The notes: a model not told the origin generated them from the sequence alone. Shown: positions 43,948 through 52,979, counted from the stretch's first letter. The stretch is DNA of 64,000 bases from JBMNGH01 sp050949725 (GCA_050949725.1 JBMNGH010000010.1:1-64000); one strand, 5' to 3'. Program-made: numbers and translations.

Positions 43948-44772
43948 ATGGAAGGTGGGACAAAATTCAAGATTTCCCTTGTTCAGATGGACATCACCGG
44001 CGCAGACCCTGATAAAAACAGGACCACAGTCGACATAATGCTCAATAAAATTCTTAGTGAGCCTAAGAAGCCTGATATCATCGTGTTGCCGGAAATGTGG
44101 AACACAGGCTTTGATTTTAAAGACATAAAACATACGGCTGACTGGGAAGGGGTGCCGAGCATACAATTACTCTGTAAAATTGCCCAACAAAACAGTGTAA
44201 ATATCATTGCCGGCTCTATTGCCGACATAAGGCCTGAATCATCTTCATCTACAGGCGAAGCCTTATACAATTCCGCATATATAATTGACAGGCAAGGTAC
44301 GGTAAAGGCCCGCTACGATAAAATCCACCTGTTCAGGCCGATGGGTGAAGATAAATATATAACAGCAGGCAGTGAAACCGTGACCTTTGAGCTGGACGGC
44401 ATAACGTGTGGAATAATCATATGTTATGACCTGAGGTTTCCTGAACTTGCAAGGAAGCTTGCATTAAAAGGCGCCAAAATAATATTTGTCCCTGCCCAGT
44501 GGCCTGTGCCCAGAGAAACCCATTGGAAGCTCCTAAATATCGTGAGAGCTATAGAAAACCAATGCTTTATGGTTGCAGTCAATAGAGCTGGCAGGGACGG
44601 AGATATATATTTTCCGGGTATGTCCTTGGTTGTTAGTCCTTACGGAGAAGTTCTAATAGAAGGCGACGGAAGGACAGATGTGCTTACGTCCGTTATAGAC
44701 ATGAGTCTAGTCGACAATATCCGCAAATCATTCTCTGTCCTCGAAGACCGCAGACCGGAAACGTATATTTAA
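43948..44772 (+). CDS. carbon-nitrogen hydrolase (nitrilase superfamily, omega-amidase-like)
   Basis: 274 residues from ATG 43948 (GGAAGGGGCG site); an in-frame TTG precedes it. The catalytic Glu-Lys-Cys triad is visible as VLPEMWNTGF, YDKIHLF and CYDLRFPEL. The remaining blocks (VNIIAGSIADIR; VPAQWPVPRETHW; RAIENQCFMVAVNRAG) fit the omega-amidase/YafV and 'carbon-nitrogen family hydrolase' branches, which deaminate alpha-ketoglutaramate or similar amides. It is cytosolic. It starts 57 bases after the protease gene and may be cotranscribed with it. The substrate is not fixed. Confidence 0.88.
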   Translation: MEGGTKFKISLVQMDITGADPDKNRTTVDIMLNKILSEPKKPDIIVLPEMWNTGFDFKDIKHTADWEGVPSIQLLCKIAQQNSVNIIAGSIADIRPESSSSTGEALYNSAYIIDRQGTVKARYDKIHLFRPMGEDKYITAGSETVTFELDGITCGIIICYDLRFPELARKLALKGAKIIFVPAQWPVPRETHWKLLNIVRAIENQCFMVAVNRAGRDGDIYFPGMSLVVSPYGEVLIEGDGRTDVLTSVIDMSLVDNIRKSFSVLEDRRPETYI

Positions 44773-44858
44773 CCTTTTTCAGTGCAATGCAAAAATGGTT
44801 ACTGCGCGACAAGGAGTGCGTTTCTTGACGCACCGAGAAGCCGAAGGTACCGTTCCCT

Positions 44859-45182
44859 TTACTTCTCACAATCACACTTTACGTTTCCCGCGAGTATTTC
44901 CTTCCAGTCACCAATGACATCATGTGTCCAGCAGTCATCTGCTCCGGCAGCTTCCCTCATGACAAGGGCAAAGATGTAGCATAGCTCCTTCACCGTAGCT
45001 CCTGCATCGAGAGCCCCTTTGAAGTGTTTGAGCACACAGGGTTTCGACCTGGCTTTGATGGACAGTGCAAAACATATGAATTGGTACGTTTTTTCATCGA
45101 TCATTCGCTTTTGTTTGTACAGTTCATCGATTTCATCAAGTTTTTGCACGAACTCCGGGAAAAACTGTTCAAGCATCCTCAT
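44859..45182 (-). CDS. carboxymuconolactone-decarboxylase-like (AhpD-type) protein
   Basis: 107 residues with the alpha-helical CMD fold: QFICFALSIKARSKPCVLKHFKGALDAGATVKELCYIFALV. The usual CxxC followed by histidine is reduced to a single cysteine (SKPCVLKH), so peroxidase-type disulfide chemistry is doubtful. The acidic C-terminus ends KCDCEK. It is the last gene of a minus-strand operon of ArsR regulator, permease and thioredoxin-like protein. The start has a GGGGGCA site. It possibly helps with redox or thiol handling of the transported species. Confidence 0.75.
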   Translation of the reverse strand: MRMLEQFFPEFVQKLDEIDELYKQKRMIDEKTYQFICFALSIKARSKPCVLKHFKGALDAGATVKELCYIFALVMREAAGADDCWTHDVIGDWKEILAGNVKCDCEK

Positions 45183-45204
45183 AAGCTCTATGCCCCCTAA
45201 ATTT

Positions 45205-45435
45205 TCATTTTAAAATATTTTTGATCTCTTCAACTGTGGCAACCTTACCCACAGTCTTTACCTGTTCATCGACAACAAGTGCGGGTGTCTTCATGACACC
45301 ATATCCCACGATTTCCTTGATGTCCTTCACCTTTTCAACAGAAGCATCGATTCCTAGTTCGTCTACGGCCTTTCTGGCATTTTGTTCGAGTTTTTTGCAG
45401 TTGGGACAGCCTGTTCCCAAAATTTTAATGACCAT
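45205..45435 (-). CDS. small thioredoxin-like redox-active disulfide protein
   Basis: 76 residues of the MTH895/TM0996 type. The CxxC sits early (ILGTGCPNCKKLEQNA), the cis-proline in GVMKTPALVVDEQV, and the last helix is VEEIKNIL. Such mini-thioredoxins are regularly encoded beside UPF0718 permeases and ArsR regulators and may reduce metalloid or disulfide substrates. The start has a GGGGGAAAT site. It lies 22 bases before the CMD-like gene and 52 bases after the permease gene. Confidence 0.88.
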   Translation of the reverse strand: MVIKILGTGCPNCKKLEQNARKAVDELGIDASVEKVKDIKEIVGYGVMKTPALVVDEQVKTVGKVATVEEIKNILK

Positions 45436-45487
45436 TTTATTTCCCCCATTACTTTAGTTTATTAGACTAACTATTAACCAAACTCTT

Positions 45488-46669
45488 CTAACCCCATATC
45501 GCTCCAAATACCTTGCCCGTTATTGTTGACATTATTATTACGAGCGATGCGTAAACGGCAGTCTTTTTAGTCCCCAGTATGCCTCTTAGCACCAACATAC
45601 TCGGCAGCGACAGTGCGGGCCCTGAGAGCAAAAGTGCGAGTGCCGGGCCCTTGCCCATACCAGCACCCAGGAGGCCTTCGAGTATCGGGACCTCCGTGAG
45701 CGTGGAGAAATACATAAATGCTCCGACAACAGATGCGAACAGGTTTGCTTCCATAGAATTTCCACCGACAAGAGATGTTACCCATTGAGACGGTATTATG
45801 CCATCGTTCCCGGGGCGGCCAAGGAAGAAGCCTGCAACAAGTACACCGCCGAAGAGAAGCGGGAGGATTTTCACAGCAAAGCCTAAGGCCTCGGAATACC
45901 ATTCCTTGCGTTCCTCTGCCTTATACCATCGAGACGCACTGTATAGGAGAATCAAAAAAGAGACCCCCGTAAGAATCCACTTCACATCAAATACAGCCGC
46001 CCAAAGGCCTGTAGTTTCGACGGGTCTCGCCCAATTTGCAAATACGAGGATTCCTACCATTGATGCAAAAAAGATTATGTCTTTCCATATGGGACGGGTT
46101 TGTATGACATGGGTTTCGAACATTCCCGCATCTTTTTCGCATCTTTTCTTTTCTTCATACCTGAATATGAAGTGCATGAGAAGACCGATTATGACGCTGA
46201 AAAGTATAGCCCCTGCGGCTCTAGCGATTCCAATTTCCCATCCCAAAACCCTAGCGGTGATGATAATTGCCAATACGTTAATTGCAGGGCCGGAGTAGAG
46301 GAATGCAGTCGCCGGGCCCAGGCCTGCACCCCTCATGTAGATTCCGGTAAATATTGGGAGGACTGTGCAGGAGCAGACTGCTAATATTGAGCCTGAAACT
46401 GATGCAACTGAGTAGGAAATCCATTTTTTTGCATTAGGGCCGAGGTATTTCATAACAGAATCTTGTGATATAAAGACTGTAATGCCACCTGCTATGAAGA
46501 AAGCTGGCACAAGGCAAAGCAGCACGTGTTCCCTTGTGTACTCATGCAGCATTGAAAATGATTCTATAAATGCGCTTTGAACTTGTGTATTTCCCATTGG
46601 AGTAAAATATGAGGCCAAAAATACTCCGATGATTATAAGAAATTTGTTTCGTTCACTCAATGAAGACAC
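45488..46669 (-). CDS. UPF0718 (DUF318) permease, ArsP-like
   Basis: 393-residue membrane protein with about ten predicted helices in two related halves separated by a charged loop (RYEEKKRCEKDAG). Key blocks are GSILAVCSCTVLPIFTGIYMRG with the CSC cysteines, LYSGPAINVLAI, and in the second half STLTEVPILEGLLGAGMGKGP and LLLSGPALSLPSMLVL. Members of this family include ArsP, an exporter of trivalent organoarsenicals, and other putative metal(loid) exporters. It is in one operon with an ArsR regulator upstream and a thioredoxin-like gene downstream. The substrate is inferred, not shown. Confidence 0.87.
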   Translation of the reverse strand: MSSLSERNKFLIIIGVFLASYFTPMGNTQVQSAFIESFSMLHEYTREHVLLCLVPAFFIAGGITVFISQDSVMKYLGPNAKKWISYSVASVSGSILAVCSCTVLPIFTGIYMRGAGLGPATAFLYSGPAINVLAIIITARVLGWEIGIARAAGAILFSVIIGLLMHFIFRYEEKKRCEKDAGMFETHVIQTRPIWKDIIFFASMVGILVFANWARPVETTGLWAAVFDVKWILTGVSFLILLYSASRWYKAEERKEWYSEALGFAVKILPLLFGGVLVAGFFLGRPGNDGIIPSQWVTSLVGGNSMEANLFASVVGAFMYFSTLTEVPILEGLLGAGMGKGPALALLLSGPALSLPSMLVLRGILGTKKTAVYASLVIIMSTITGKVFGAIWG

Positions 46670-46783
46670 CCCCTGTACGATTTAGTTGTTGAAGGCAATT
46701 TTATTTTTTCGGATATGGTTACTTGTGAGATTTGAAGAAAGTAGTAAAAATGTCCCCGGAATCCTTCTAAAAAGTCGGGCGGG

Positions 46784-47110
46784 TCATAGTGTTTCTACAA
46801 TCTCCCTGGCCTCTTCATGCTGTTCTTTTAATACGTTGTCGATACACATGAAAAAGTTTATTACACAAGGTGTTTTTAGTTTGTAGTAAATACTGACACC
46901 TTCTTTTCGGGCCTCTACCACACCTGCATCCCTTAGAGTTGATAAGTGTCTGGAAATACTCGACTGCTTTTCCTCCAAGTGATCTACAATATGGCATACA
47001 CATTTCTCGCCATCCGAAAGGTAGTCGAGAATTGCCAGGCGGACAGGACTTGAAAGTGCTTTGAATATTTTTGCCCTGGCATCATATTTGGCTTTTTGCT
47101 TTGTATCCAT
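46784..47110 (-). CDS. ArsR/SmtB family metalloregulator
   Basis: 108 residues, a winged helix with helices LFKALSSPVRLAILDYL-like sequence (here IFKALSSPVRLAILDYL), the metal-binding CVC motif in GEKCVCHIV, and the recognition helix EKQSSISRHLSTLRDAGVV. The CxC at the alpha-3 site is typical for As(III)/Cd-type sensors. A further cysteine pair (PCVINFFMC) near the C-terminus may add ligands. It is the first gene of the operon with the permease, thioredoxin and CMD genes. A 20-base perfect palindrome lies about 100 bases upstream. Confidence 0.9.
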   Translation of the reverse strand: MDTKQKAKYDARAKIFKALSSPVRLAILDYLSDGEKCVCHIVDHLEEKQSSISRHLSTLRDAGVVEARKEGVSIYYKLKTPCVINFFMCIDNVLKEQHEEAREIVETL

Positions 47111-47212
47111 CTAAATCACCTCACACAAGTTTATTTAAGTTAAATCTTTGAATGGCATTCAATATGCTGTTCATTATATAACACGAATTTGATTACCGGT
47201 TATCTTATTTAT

Positions 47213-47232
47213 ATATTACTATATAGTAATAT
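47213..47232. promoter_or_regulatory. 20-bp perfect palindrome, candidate ArsR operator
   Basis: ATATTACTATATAGTAATAT is its own complement. It lies in the upstream region of the ArsR-led operon within a very AT-rich tract. The size and AT-rich symmetry suit an ArsR-family site, but it is 103 bases from the start codon, so it may serve another promoter. Confidence 0.4.
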
Positions 47233-47403
47233 TATAATATAAAAGTAATATTAACTCAAGGACTTTTTAATTAAATTTTGAGGGAACACAGAGAACCGCC
47301 TCCTGTTTTCGAGATACAACTGTCACTGTTTTATGTCCCCTGTATCTTATATATAAAAAGGAATTGCTAGATTTATGTAGTATATTCATAATAAATATAA
47401 TAA

Positions 47404-47577
47404 ATGTTGCAATATATAAACAATACAAATAAAACACAAAATATAGCTCAAATCAGATTTGATGACCTTAATCCCATAAATGGGCACCCGGGATTGAGAG
47501 GGAAAATGGTACTACCGGCCGTTGCAAGACATAGACTAAATGCCGAGGATGTACCAGCCGTTTTCCATGTACAATAA
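47404..47577 (+). CDS. possible 57-residue protein
   Basis: An open frame from ATG 47404 to TAA 47577, without a good ribosome binding site. The second half (HPGLRGKMVLPAVARHRLN and AEDVPAVFHVQ) has protein-like composition and differs from the AT-rich surroundings, so it could be a gene remnant or a small gene. No family is recognised. The rest of the 47111-47741 gap is AT-rich and empty apart from the palindrome described above. Confidence 0.2.
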   Translation: MLQYINNTNKTQNIAQIRFDDLNPINGHPGLRGKMVLPAVARHRLNAEDVPAVFHVQ

Positions 47578-47741
47578 GAACAAAGCGAGTGCCAGTTTAA
47601 AATTCAAAATTCCGAAAAATAATTTGCAAGGCCGTTTTTTTGCCGGCAAGACATATAAAAAAAACACTCTGTATATCTATCTAAAACAAATCTAGGGCAA
47701 CAGGGGTGTATTATCTTAATTAAACGAAGGGAGGCTTTATC

Positions 47742-49835
47742 TTGAATCGTAAAAACAGAAAAGTCATATCCCTAATCATATCTATATTCATGACCTTCAG
47801 CATATTTGCCGGAAACATGATACAGGCAAAAGCTGAAGATATGACACAAAACCAATCCCCACAGCTTTACCCAGACATAGATAAGCACTGGGCCGAGCAA
47901 TACATAACGAACTTTTCACAAAAGTGTCTTATCAGCGGATACCCTGATGGAACATTCAGACCGGATAGTCCCATAACAACAGCCGAATTCGTAACCTTGA
48001 TCAATAAAACCTTCGGATTTAAACAGATAGTCTCCATCAGCTTTTCAGATGTGGCCCCATCAGACTGGTTTGCACAAGAAATCTCCAAAGCCAAGGCACA
48101 GGGATACATAACCGGTTACGAAGATGGCACATTCAGACCCAGAACCGAAATCAGCCGCCAGGAAGCAGCGGTCATCCTATGCAAAGTATTAAAACTCCAC
48201 CTTTCAGAGAAAACAGAAGTACTTACTAAATTCAAAGATGCAGATAAAATCCCTGAATGGAGCAAATTATCTCTTAGCACTGCAGTAGAAGCCGGATACA
48301 TAAGCGGCTATCCGGATGGCACAATCCGTCCCCTTGGCTCAATAAGCCGTGCAGAAACCGTAACAATCCTGTCAAGAGCAGTGGCTGCATTATATAAAGA
48401 TCCGGGCGTATACGGCAGTGAAGAAGAGATAACCGAAATAACAGGAAACGTCATCATAAGTAGCGATGGAGTGACATTAAAAAACACCATAATCCACGGC
48501 AACCTATACCTAAGTTCAGGCATAGGAGAAGGAGACGTAACACTTGACACAGTAACAGTAAACGGCAGAACAATAGTAAGCGGTGGAGGAAAAGACAGCA
48601 TCCACTTCAAAAACTTCAGGTGTGAGGAAGTCATAGTAATAAAAACAAAAGGAGAGATAAGGATAGTAGCAGCTGATGACACGAGCATACAAAAACTCCT
48701 ATTTGAGTCAGCTGGTTACATAGAGGGCGAAGGGGAAGGCATAGAAGAAATATATTTACTAAAACCCGGTCAGAACATCCTCTTTGACGGAAACTTCGAT
48801 AAAGTTATAGTCCAGGCAAAAGTAGACATAGAAGTTACAGGTGATACAGTCATAGAATACATGGAATTAACCGAACAGTCGAAAGACTCGGAGATCACAA
48901 TAAACAAGGGAGGTATAATCAAAAACCTTCTCATCGACGCACCTGCAAGCATCAGGGGTGAAGGCAAGATACAGGAAGCAGAGGTCAATGTCAACGGAGT
49001 AAGCTTTGAGAAAAAGCCGGACAAGCTCACACTTGCGGAAGGTGTAGAAGTAGAGATAGAAGAAAAGGAGGAAAAACCACGTCGAAAAGATGATAAGCCG
49101 GTAAAGCCAGAACAAGCACAGTTTGTGAGACCGGACTACCTAAGCTATAAAGACAAACTGTATGTCGCCTATGAGCTACAGGACAAATACGGCAAACAGA
49201 TCCCTTTTTATGAGAATACCATAGAAAGCATAAGTGTAGTGATTCCGGACGGAACAACCATTTCCGTAACCGTAGAAGATAACGAGATTCCCTACTTGTA
49301 TTTTTGCGTTGCCAATATGCCTGGCACTTACACCTTTACTGTAGTAACCAAAGGTGAAGATGCCAAAAGCTACCTAGCTACCTTGGATTGGCCTGAACCG
49401 GTACAGGCAGAAGTAAGCTTCAAAGCACCGGCGGGCGCAGAGGCAGTTTTCACTCCTGCCACCGAAGATGCTCCTGCACAGGTGGACTTCAGCAAGGTAA
49501 CTGCCGACAAGCTGTTGGACTGGACATCCGTAAAGGATGGTTATTACGCCATTGAGCTGAAAATTGAAGGAGTAAACTTGAGCGAAGACAATGTAAAGTT
49601 CGCATACCGCGTATACCAAGACGGCACGGACGTAATGCCGGAGGTCAAAGGCGACCTTGACTGCCAGTATGTGACTACCGATTGGAAGACAGGCCTTGCA
49701 AGAATGTACTATGTGCTGGCCGACGGTTCTTTATATCAGGCAAAAATAAACGTAATGAGCCTGACACCTAGAGCTGAAGAGCCAACGGCAAAACCCATTT
49801 CCAATATTTTGGAAGTAATCATTGAGGCAAACTGA
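47742..49835 (+). CDS. S-layer-homology-domain surface protein
   Basis: 697 residues from TTG 47742 (GGGAGGC site). The signal peptide is cleaved after a region ending IQAKA. Three SLH domains (about residues 42-90, 100-150, 163-212) carry the TRAE-like variants TTAEF, SRQEA and SRAET, and the GYPDGTFRP/GYEDGTFRP/GYPDGTIRP loops. These bind pyruvylated secondary wall polymer. Residues 230-420 look like a right-handed beta solenoid (TLKNTIIHGNLYLSSGI; VTLDTVTVNGRTIVSGG). A Lys/Glu linker leads to a beta-sandwich-like C-terminus ending NILEVIIEAN. It is monocistronic. The role is surface structure or adhesion. Confidence 0.9.
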   Translation: MNRKNRKVISLIISIFMTFSIFAGNMIQAKAEDMTQNQSPQLYPDIDKHWAEQYITNFSQKCLISGYPDGTFRPDSPITTAEFVTLINKTFGFKQIVSISFSDVAPSDWFAQEISKAKAQGYITGYEDGTFRPRTEISRQEAAVILCKVLKLHLSEKTEVLTKFKDADKIPEWSKLSLSTAVEAGYISGYPDGTIRPLGSISRAETVTILSRAVAALYKDPGVYGSEEEITEITGNVIISSDGVTLKNTIIHGNLYLSSGIGEGDVTLDTVTVNGRTIVSGGGKDSIHFKNFRCEEVIVIKTKGEIRIVAADDTSIQKLLFESAGYIEGEGEGIEEIYLLKPGQNILFDGNFDKVIVQAKVDIEVTGDTVIEYMELTEQSKDSEITINKGGIIKNLLIDAPASIRGEGKIQEAEVNVNGVSFEKKPDKLTLAEGVEVEIEEKEEKPRRKDDKPVKPEQAQFVRPDYLSYKDKLYVAYELQDKYGKQIPFYENTIESISVVIPDGTTISVTVEDNEIPYLYFCVANMPGTYTFTVVTKGEDAKSYLATLDWPEPVQAEVSFKAPAGAEAVFTPATEDAPAQVDFSKVTADKLLDWTSVKDGYYAIELKIEGVNLSEDNVKFAYRVYQDGTDVMPEVKGDLDCQYVTTDWKTGLARMYYVLADGSLYQAKINVMSLTPRAEEPTAKPISNILEVIIEAN

Positions 49836-50359
49836 GTGATTGAATAGATCTCTTATATGTAATCATTTGATTGGCGCAATAAGGATTAGGAAGGTTAAAT
49901 AAAGATTAGCTTGAGGTGGAGTATGTAGAGAATGACCAAGCTGATTTATCACAGCCGTAAACAATGAAAGAAAGTGCCGTCAAAAACGGGGACTGACCAG
50001 GCCAAGCTGTCAATAATATAGAAATATGAAGAGCGGTCATAAAGGCCGCTTTTATTATTCCGGTTGCCACGGCGATATTGATATAATACTTCCAAAGTAG
50101 ACAGTCCAATTAATTAAAATTAGATTATCTACTTGGAGGTATTTTTTTATGGGAAATGACTGCCGCTTCCTCAATGGTAGCCACCAGTTGGCCAGGGTCA
50201 TTTTTGGCAAGGTGTTTCAATCATTTTAGAATCATTTTAGTCTCACTGCCTTTAAAACCAAGGATATTATAACCAGCTTACTTTTTTGAATGGTTTTTTG
50301 TTGCTACGAAATGGTATAATAGATGGTATCACAAAAAAATTAGGGACTGAGGTGCTAAA
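49836..50359. other. gene-free stretch with a hairpin and a short remnant
   Basis: A stem AGCGG/CCGCT (50032-50049) followed by TTTTATT could terminate the SLH gene. A GGAGG-preceded ATG at 50149 opens only 26 codons (MGNDCRFLNGSHQLARVIFG), probably a gene scrap of unknown origin. GTCAAAAACGGGGACTGACC near 49979 resembles a worn family A copy. Confidence 0.4.
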
Positions 50360-51016
50360 ATGAAGACAATACTTTGTTACGGTGATTCTAACACCTGGGG
50401 TTATAGTCCCGATGGTTCAGGGCGGTACCCGAAACATATACGCTGGACCGGTGTGCTGCAAAATGAGCTGGGCGAAAATTATGAAGTTATTTCCGAAGGC
50501 CTAAACGGCAGGTCCACTGTTTGGGATGACCCGGTGAAAGCAGTAAATGGTGAATACAGAAACGGAAAAAAATATTTAATACCCTGTCTGCACACCCATA
50601 AGCCCATCGATTTAGTAATATTATTCTTAGGCAGCAATGATTTAAAACCAAGGTACAATGTGACATCAATGGAAATTGCACAGAGCGTAGAGATGCTGGT
50701 AAACATTGTCAAAAAAAGTGAGACAGGCCCCAATATGACTTCACCGGAAATACTCGTCATAATTCCCCCGCCGATACTGATTTCCGAAGAAGTAAAGCAT
50801 GTGGATTACCTGCTTCCGGAATATGAAAAAGCTCTAGAGAAAAGCAAACAATTTCCCAAAGCTTTTACGAGTGTGTTAAAAGGCAAGTGTCATCTGTTTG
50901 ACTCATCAAAGTACATAAAAACCAGTCAAATAGACGGAATGCACTTAGATCCGGAAAGCCACGCCATATTGGGAAAAGAACTGGCAAAATATATTTTAAG
51001 CAATGTTTATAATTAA
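50360..51016 (+). CDS. SGNH/GDSL-type esterase
   Basis: 218 residues. Block I LCYGDSNTWGYSPDG holds the nucleophile serine, block II is the glycine in SEGLNGRSTVWDDP, block III is FLGSNDLK, and block V DGMHLDPESHAILG has the Asp-His pair. These match aryl-esterase or acyl-hydrolase members of the SGNH fold. No signal peptide is seen, so it is cytosolic. The start has an AGGGACTGAGG region. The DNA methyltransferase gene follows 44 bases later. The ester substrate is unknown. Confidence 0.87.
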   Translation: MKTILCYGDSNTWGYSPDGSGRYPKHIRWTGVLQNELGENYEVISEGLNGRSTVWDDPVKAVNGEYRNGKKYLIPCLHTHKPIDLVILFLGSNDLKPRYNVTSMEIAQSVEMLVNIVKKSETGPNMTSPEILVIIPPPILISEEVKHVDYLLPEYEKALEKSKQFPKAFTSVLKGKCHLFDSSKYIKTSQIDGMHLDPESHAILGKELAKYILSNVYN

Positions 51017-51060
51017 TTTTATCTTGTTCTGGCAATTACCCCGAAAGGATTGGGCAGAAT

Positions 51061-51900
51061 ATGTATATTAAGGAAATAAAAACTAAAGGTTCTTCTACAA
51101 TCAAGCTTTTTTTGGGAGATTGTTTTGCTGGAATGCAAAAATACCTTGAGAAAAACTCGGTCGATGTTATTGTCACGTCACCTCCATATAATATCGGGGT
51201 TAATTATAGTAAATATGATGACAAAATACCAAGGGACGAATACTTAAATTGGATTGGCAACTGGGCCATGATAACAAGGGAAGTTCTTAAAGATGACGGG
51301 TCTATTTTTCTTAATATCGGTTCTAAGCCGTTGGATCCCTGGGTTCCCTTTGAAGTGGCTTTTGAAATGCGAAAATACTTTGTGCTGCAAAATGTAATTC
51401 ACTGGATCAAGTCAATTTATATAGAGCATGAGAGTTATGGAGAAAAGATAGAACTAAACGTGGGGCATTATAAACCCATCAACAGTAAAAGATTTGTAAA
51501 TGATACACATGAATACGTATTTCATCTTACAAAACACGGAAATGTCGATCTTGATCGCTTATCCATAGGAGTTCACTATAAAGATGAATCGAATATAACT
51601 CGGTGGGATAGTGGGAGAAAGGGACTTAGATGTAGAGGGAACACATGGTACGTGCCATATAAGACAATTCAAAGCCGCATGAAAGATAGGCCTCATCCTG
51701 CCAGTTATCCTGCAGAGCTCGCTAAGATGTGTATTCAATTACATGGTTTAAAAAAAACAGAGCTGGTAATGGATCCCTTTATGGGCATAGGAAATGCTGC
51801 AATTGCATGCAAGGAACTGGACATAAATTGTGTGGGATTCGAGATAGATAAGGTTTACTTTGATGAGGCCGTCAGAATTTTAGAAGAGGGAGAGCAATAA
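51061..51900 (+). CDS. orphan DNA methyltransferase, beta class (N4-cytosine or N6-adenine)
   Basis: 279 residues. The catalytic motif TSPPYN (residues 39-44) precedes the SAM-binding motif DPFMGIGNAAIA near the C-terminus, with the target-recognition region between, which is the beta-class order. TSPPY favours N4-methylcytosine but is also found in N6-adenine enzymes. RCRGNTWYVPYKTI and RPHPASYPAELAKMCIQLHG are typical spacer blocks. No restriction endonuclease gene is recognisable; a 16-codon frame (MSNLILHGKPKCRKIS) directly after it may be the stump of a lost partner. The target sequence cannot be read from the protein. Confidence 0.87.
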   Translation: MYIKEIKTKGSSTIKLFLGDCFAGMQKYLEKNSVDVIVTSPPYNIGVNYSKYDDKIPRDEYLNWIGNWAMITREVLKDDGSIFLNIGSKPLDPWVPFEVAFEMRKYFVLQNVIHWIKSIYIEHESYGEKIELNVGHYKPINSKRFVNDTHEYVFHLTKHGNVDLDRLSIGVHYKDESNITRWDSGRKGLRCRGNTWYVPYKTIQSRMKDRPHPASYPAELAKMCIQLHGLKKTELVMDPFMGIGNAAIACKELDINCVGFEIDKVYFDEAVRILEEGEQ

Positions 51901-52305
51901 TTATGTCTAATTTAATTTTGCATGGCAAACCTAAATGCAGAAAAATAAGTTAAGAGAGCATACCATATCAAATATTGTTTCTGTTTGTGTTGAGGCATAT
52001 CTAAAAATTGGCATATATTTTGTGATCCTTTTTTTCTTTCCAACGTTTTATTTCAAAAATCCTTGCCACTATTATCGCTGAAACTACCTGTATAAATTAA
52101 GATCGCGTCTCTTAAGAACTCAGCCCTTCCAGCTTGTTTCCTATCAGTATTTGCTGCAGCTTGTCAACTTCCGCCTGACCGTAGATAATTGAAATCGTAA
52201 GTGTAGAGCCAGACGAAGGTTTAGTGCCAGGTGAAGAATATGAGTTTACTGTAGTAGTAAATTATGAGTTTGATGGAATTGGCCTTGTCTGGCTCTGTTT
52301 CTTTT
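51901..52305. other. gene-free stretch with a coding scrap and inverted repeat
   Basis: 405 bases between the methyltransferase and ComK-like genes. A 35-codon run near 52193-52270 reads SVEPDEGLVPGEEYEFTVVV, a fragment of a surface beta domain without a start. It is enclosed by an inverted repeat AGAGCCAGACGAAGG (52205-52219) and CCTTGTCTGGCTCT (52284-52297). No complete gene is seen. Confidence 0.4.
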
Positions 52306-52899
52306 CTACTCGGCCCGAGTTTTGATCATTTTATCTATATACTGAAGCAGACGAGCCCCCAATAGAATCGTATTATAGCGGTCACCCATTTCCTTAACAA
52401 AATGCTGGAAAAGCCTGTGTTCCCCTTCGACGTCAAAATGTTTATTAATATAAAGATTTTTGACCAGCCGGGCGTTTTTGATGTATTCCAGCACCGTATT
52501 CCTGCTCACGAGTGACCGGATAACAACACCGCTCTTTAGATTGATGAGAGATGTCGTTCTCCCTTCCGGCATCACGCCCTGTATTTGGCCCAAATTGACA
52601 TACCCAAGGGTCCCATCATTTGCTCCCAGTGGCTTTTTGCGGAATTTGATAGGTATTAGTAAAATATCCATACTGAGCGGTATTGGGACACCCAGCTTTT
52701 TGTTCAAAGGCTTACGGTAATGCCTTCTGATAGCCGAGAGGTCCACATTGTAAATTTGTGCGATGTTTCTTAAGACAGTTTTGCAGGTTTTTCTATCGAT
52801 GATTTCTTGACCATCAGCTGTAATAATTTTGGTTACATTACCTCCATTATACACCGGAAGCATAGCGGCTATGCCACGTTTAACAGTTTCCTCAAGCAT
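52306..52899 (-). CDS. ComK-like competence regulator
   Basis: 197 residues from ATG 52899, set by a GGAGGTG site seven bases upstream; longer in-frame starts are ignored. Length and layout match ComK (about 190): an N-terminal AAMLPVYNGGNVTKIITADG, then PLNKKLGVPIPLSMDILLIPIKFRKKP, and NDGTLGYVNLGQIQ where ComK has the WISHxHV block. The C-terminus is helical and basic. ComK is the master activator of DNA-uptake genes in Bacillus, and its relatives in Clostridia are little studied. The family call rests on my alignment by eye. It follows the YvrJ-DUF2922-DUF1659 genes on the same strand. Confidence 0.6.
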   Translation of the reverse strand: MLEETVKRGIAAMLPVYNGGNVTKIITADGQEIIDRKTCKTVLRNIAQIYNVDLSAIRRHYRKPLNKKLGVPIPLSMDILLIPIKFRKKPLGANDGTLGYVNLGQIQGVMPEGRTTSLINLKSGVVIRSLVSRNTVLEYIKNARLVKNLYINKHFDVEGEHRLFQHFVKEMGDRYNTILLGARLLQYIDKMIKTRAE

Positions 52900-52979
52900 A
52901 CCGAAACACCTCCATAAAATGTTAATTGGATGAGGCAATTCCATTATAATACATTTTATAAGGAAAAAAAAGGGAAAAA

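Noticed and set aside
47450..47560. Cyclic-di-GMP or other riboswitch upstream of the SLH gene
   Set aside because: No GNRA tetraloop/receptor pair or conserved junction sequence was found; the GC-rich part is better read as a possible coding remnant.
49906..50109. Minus-strand 67-codon frame with a hydrophobic segment
   Set aside because: It has only a TTG start without a ribosome binding site, overlaps the terminator hairpin of the SLH gene, and matches no family.
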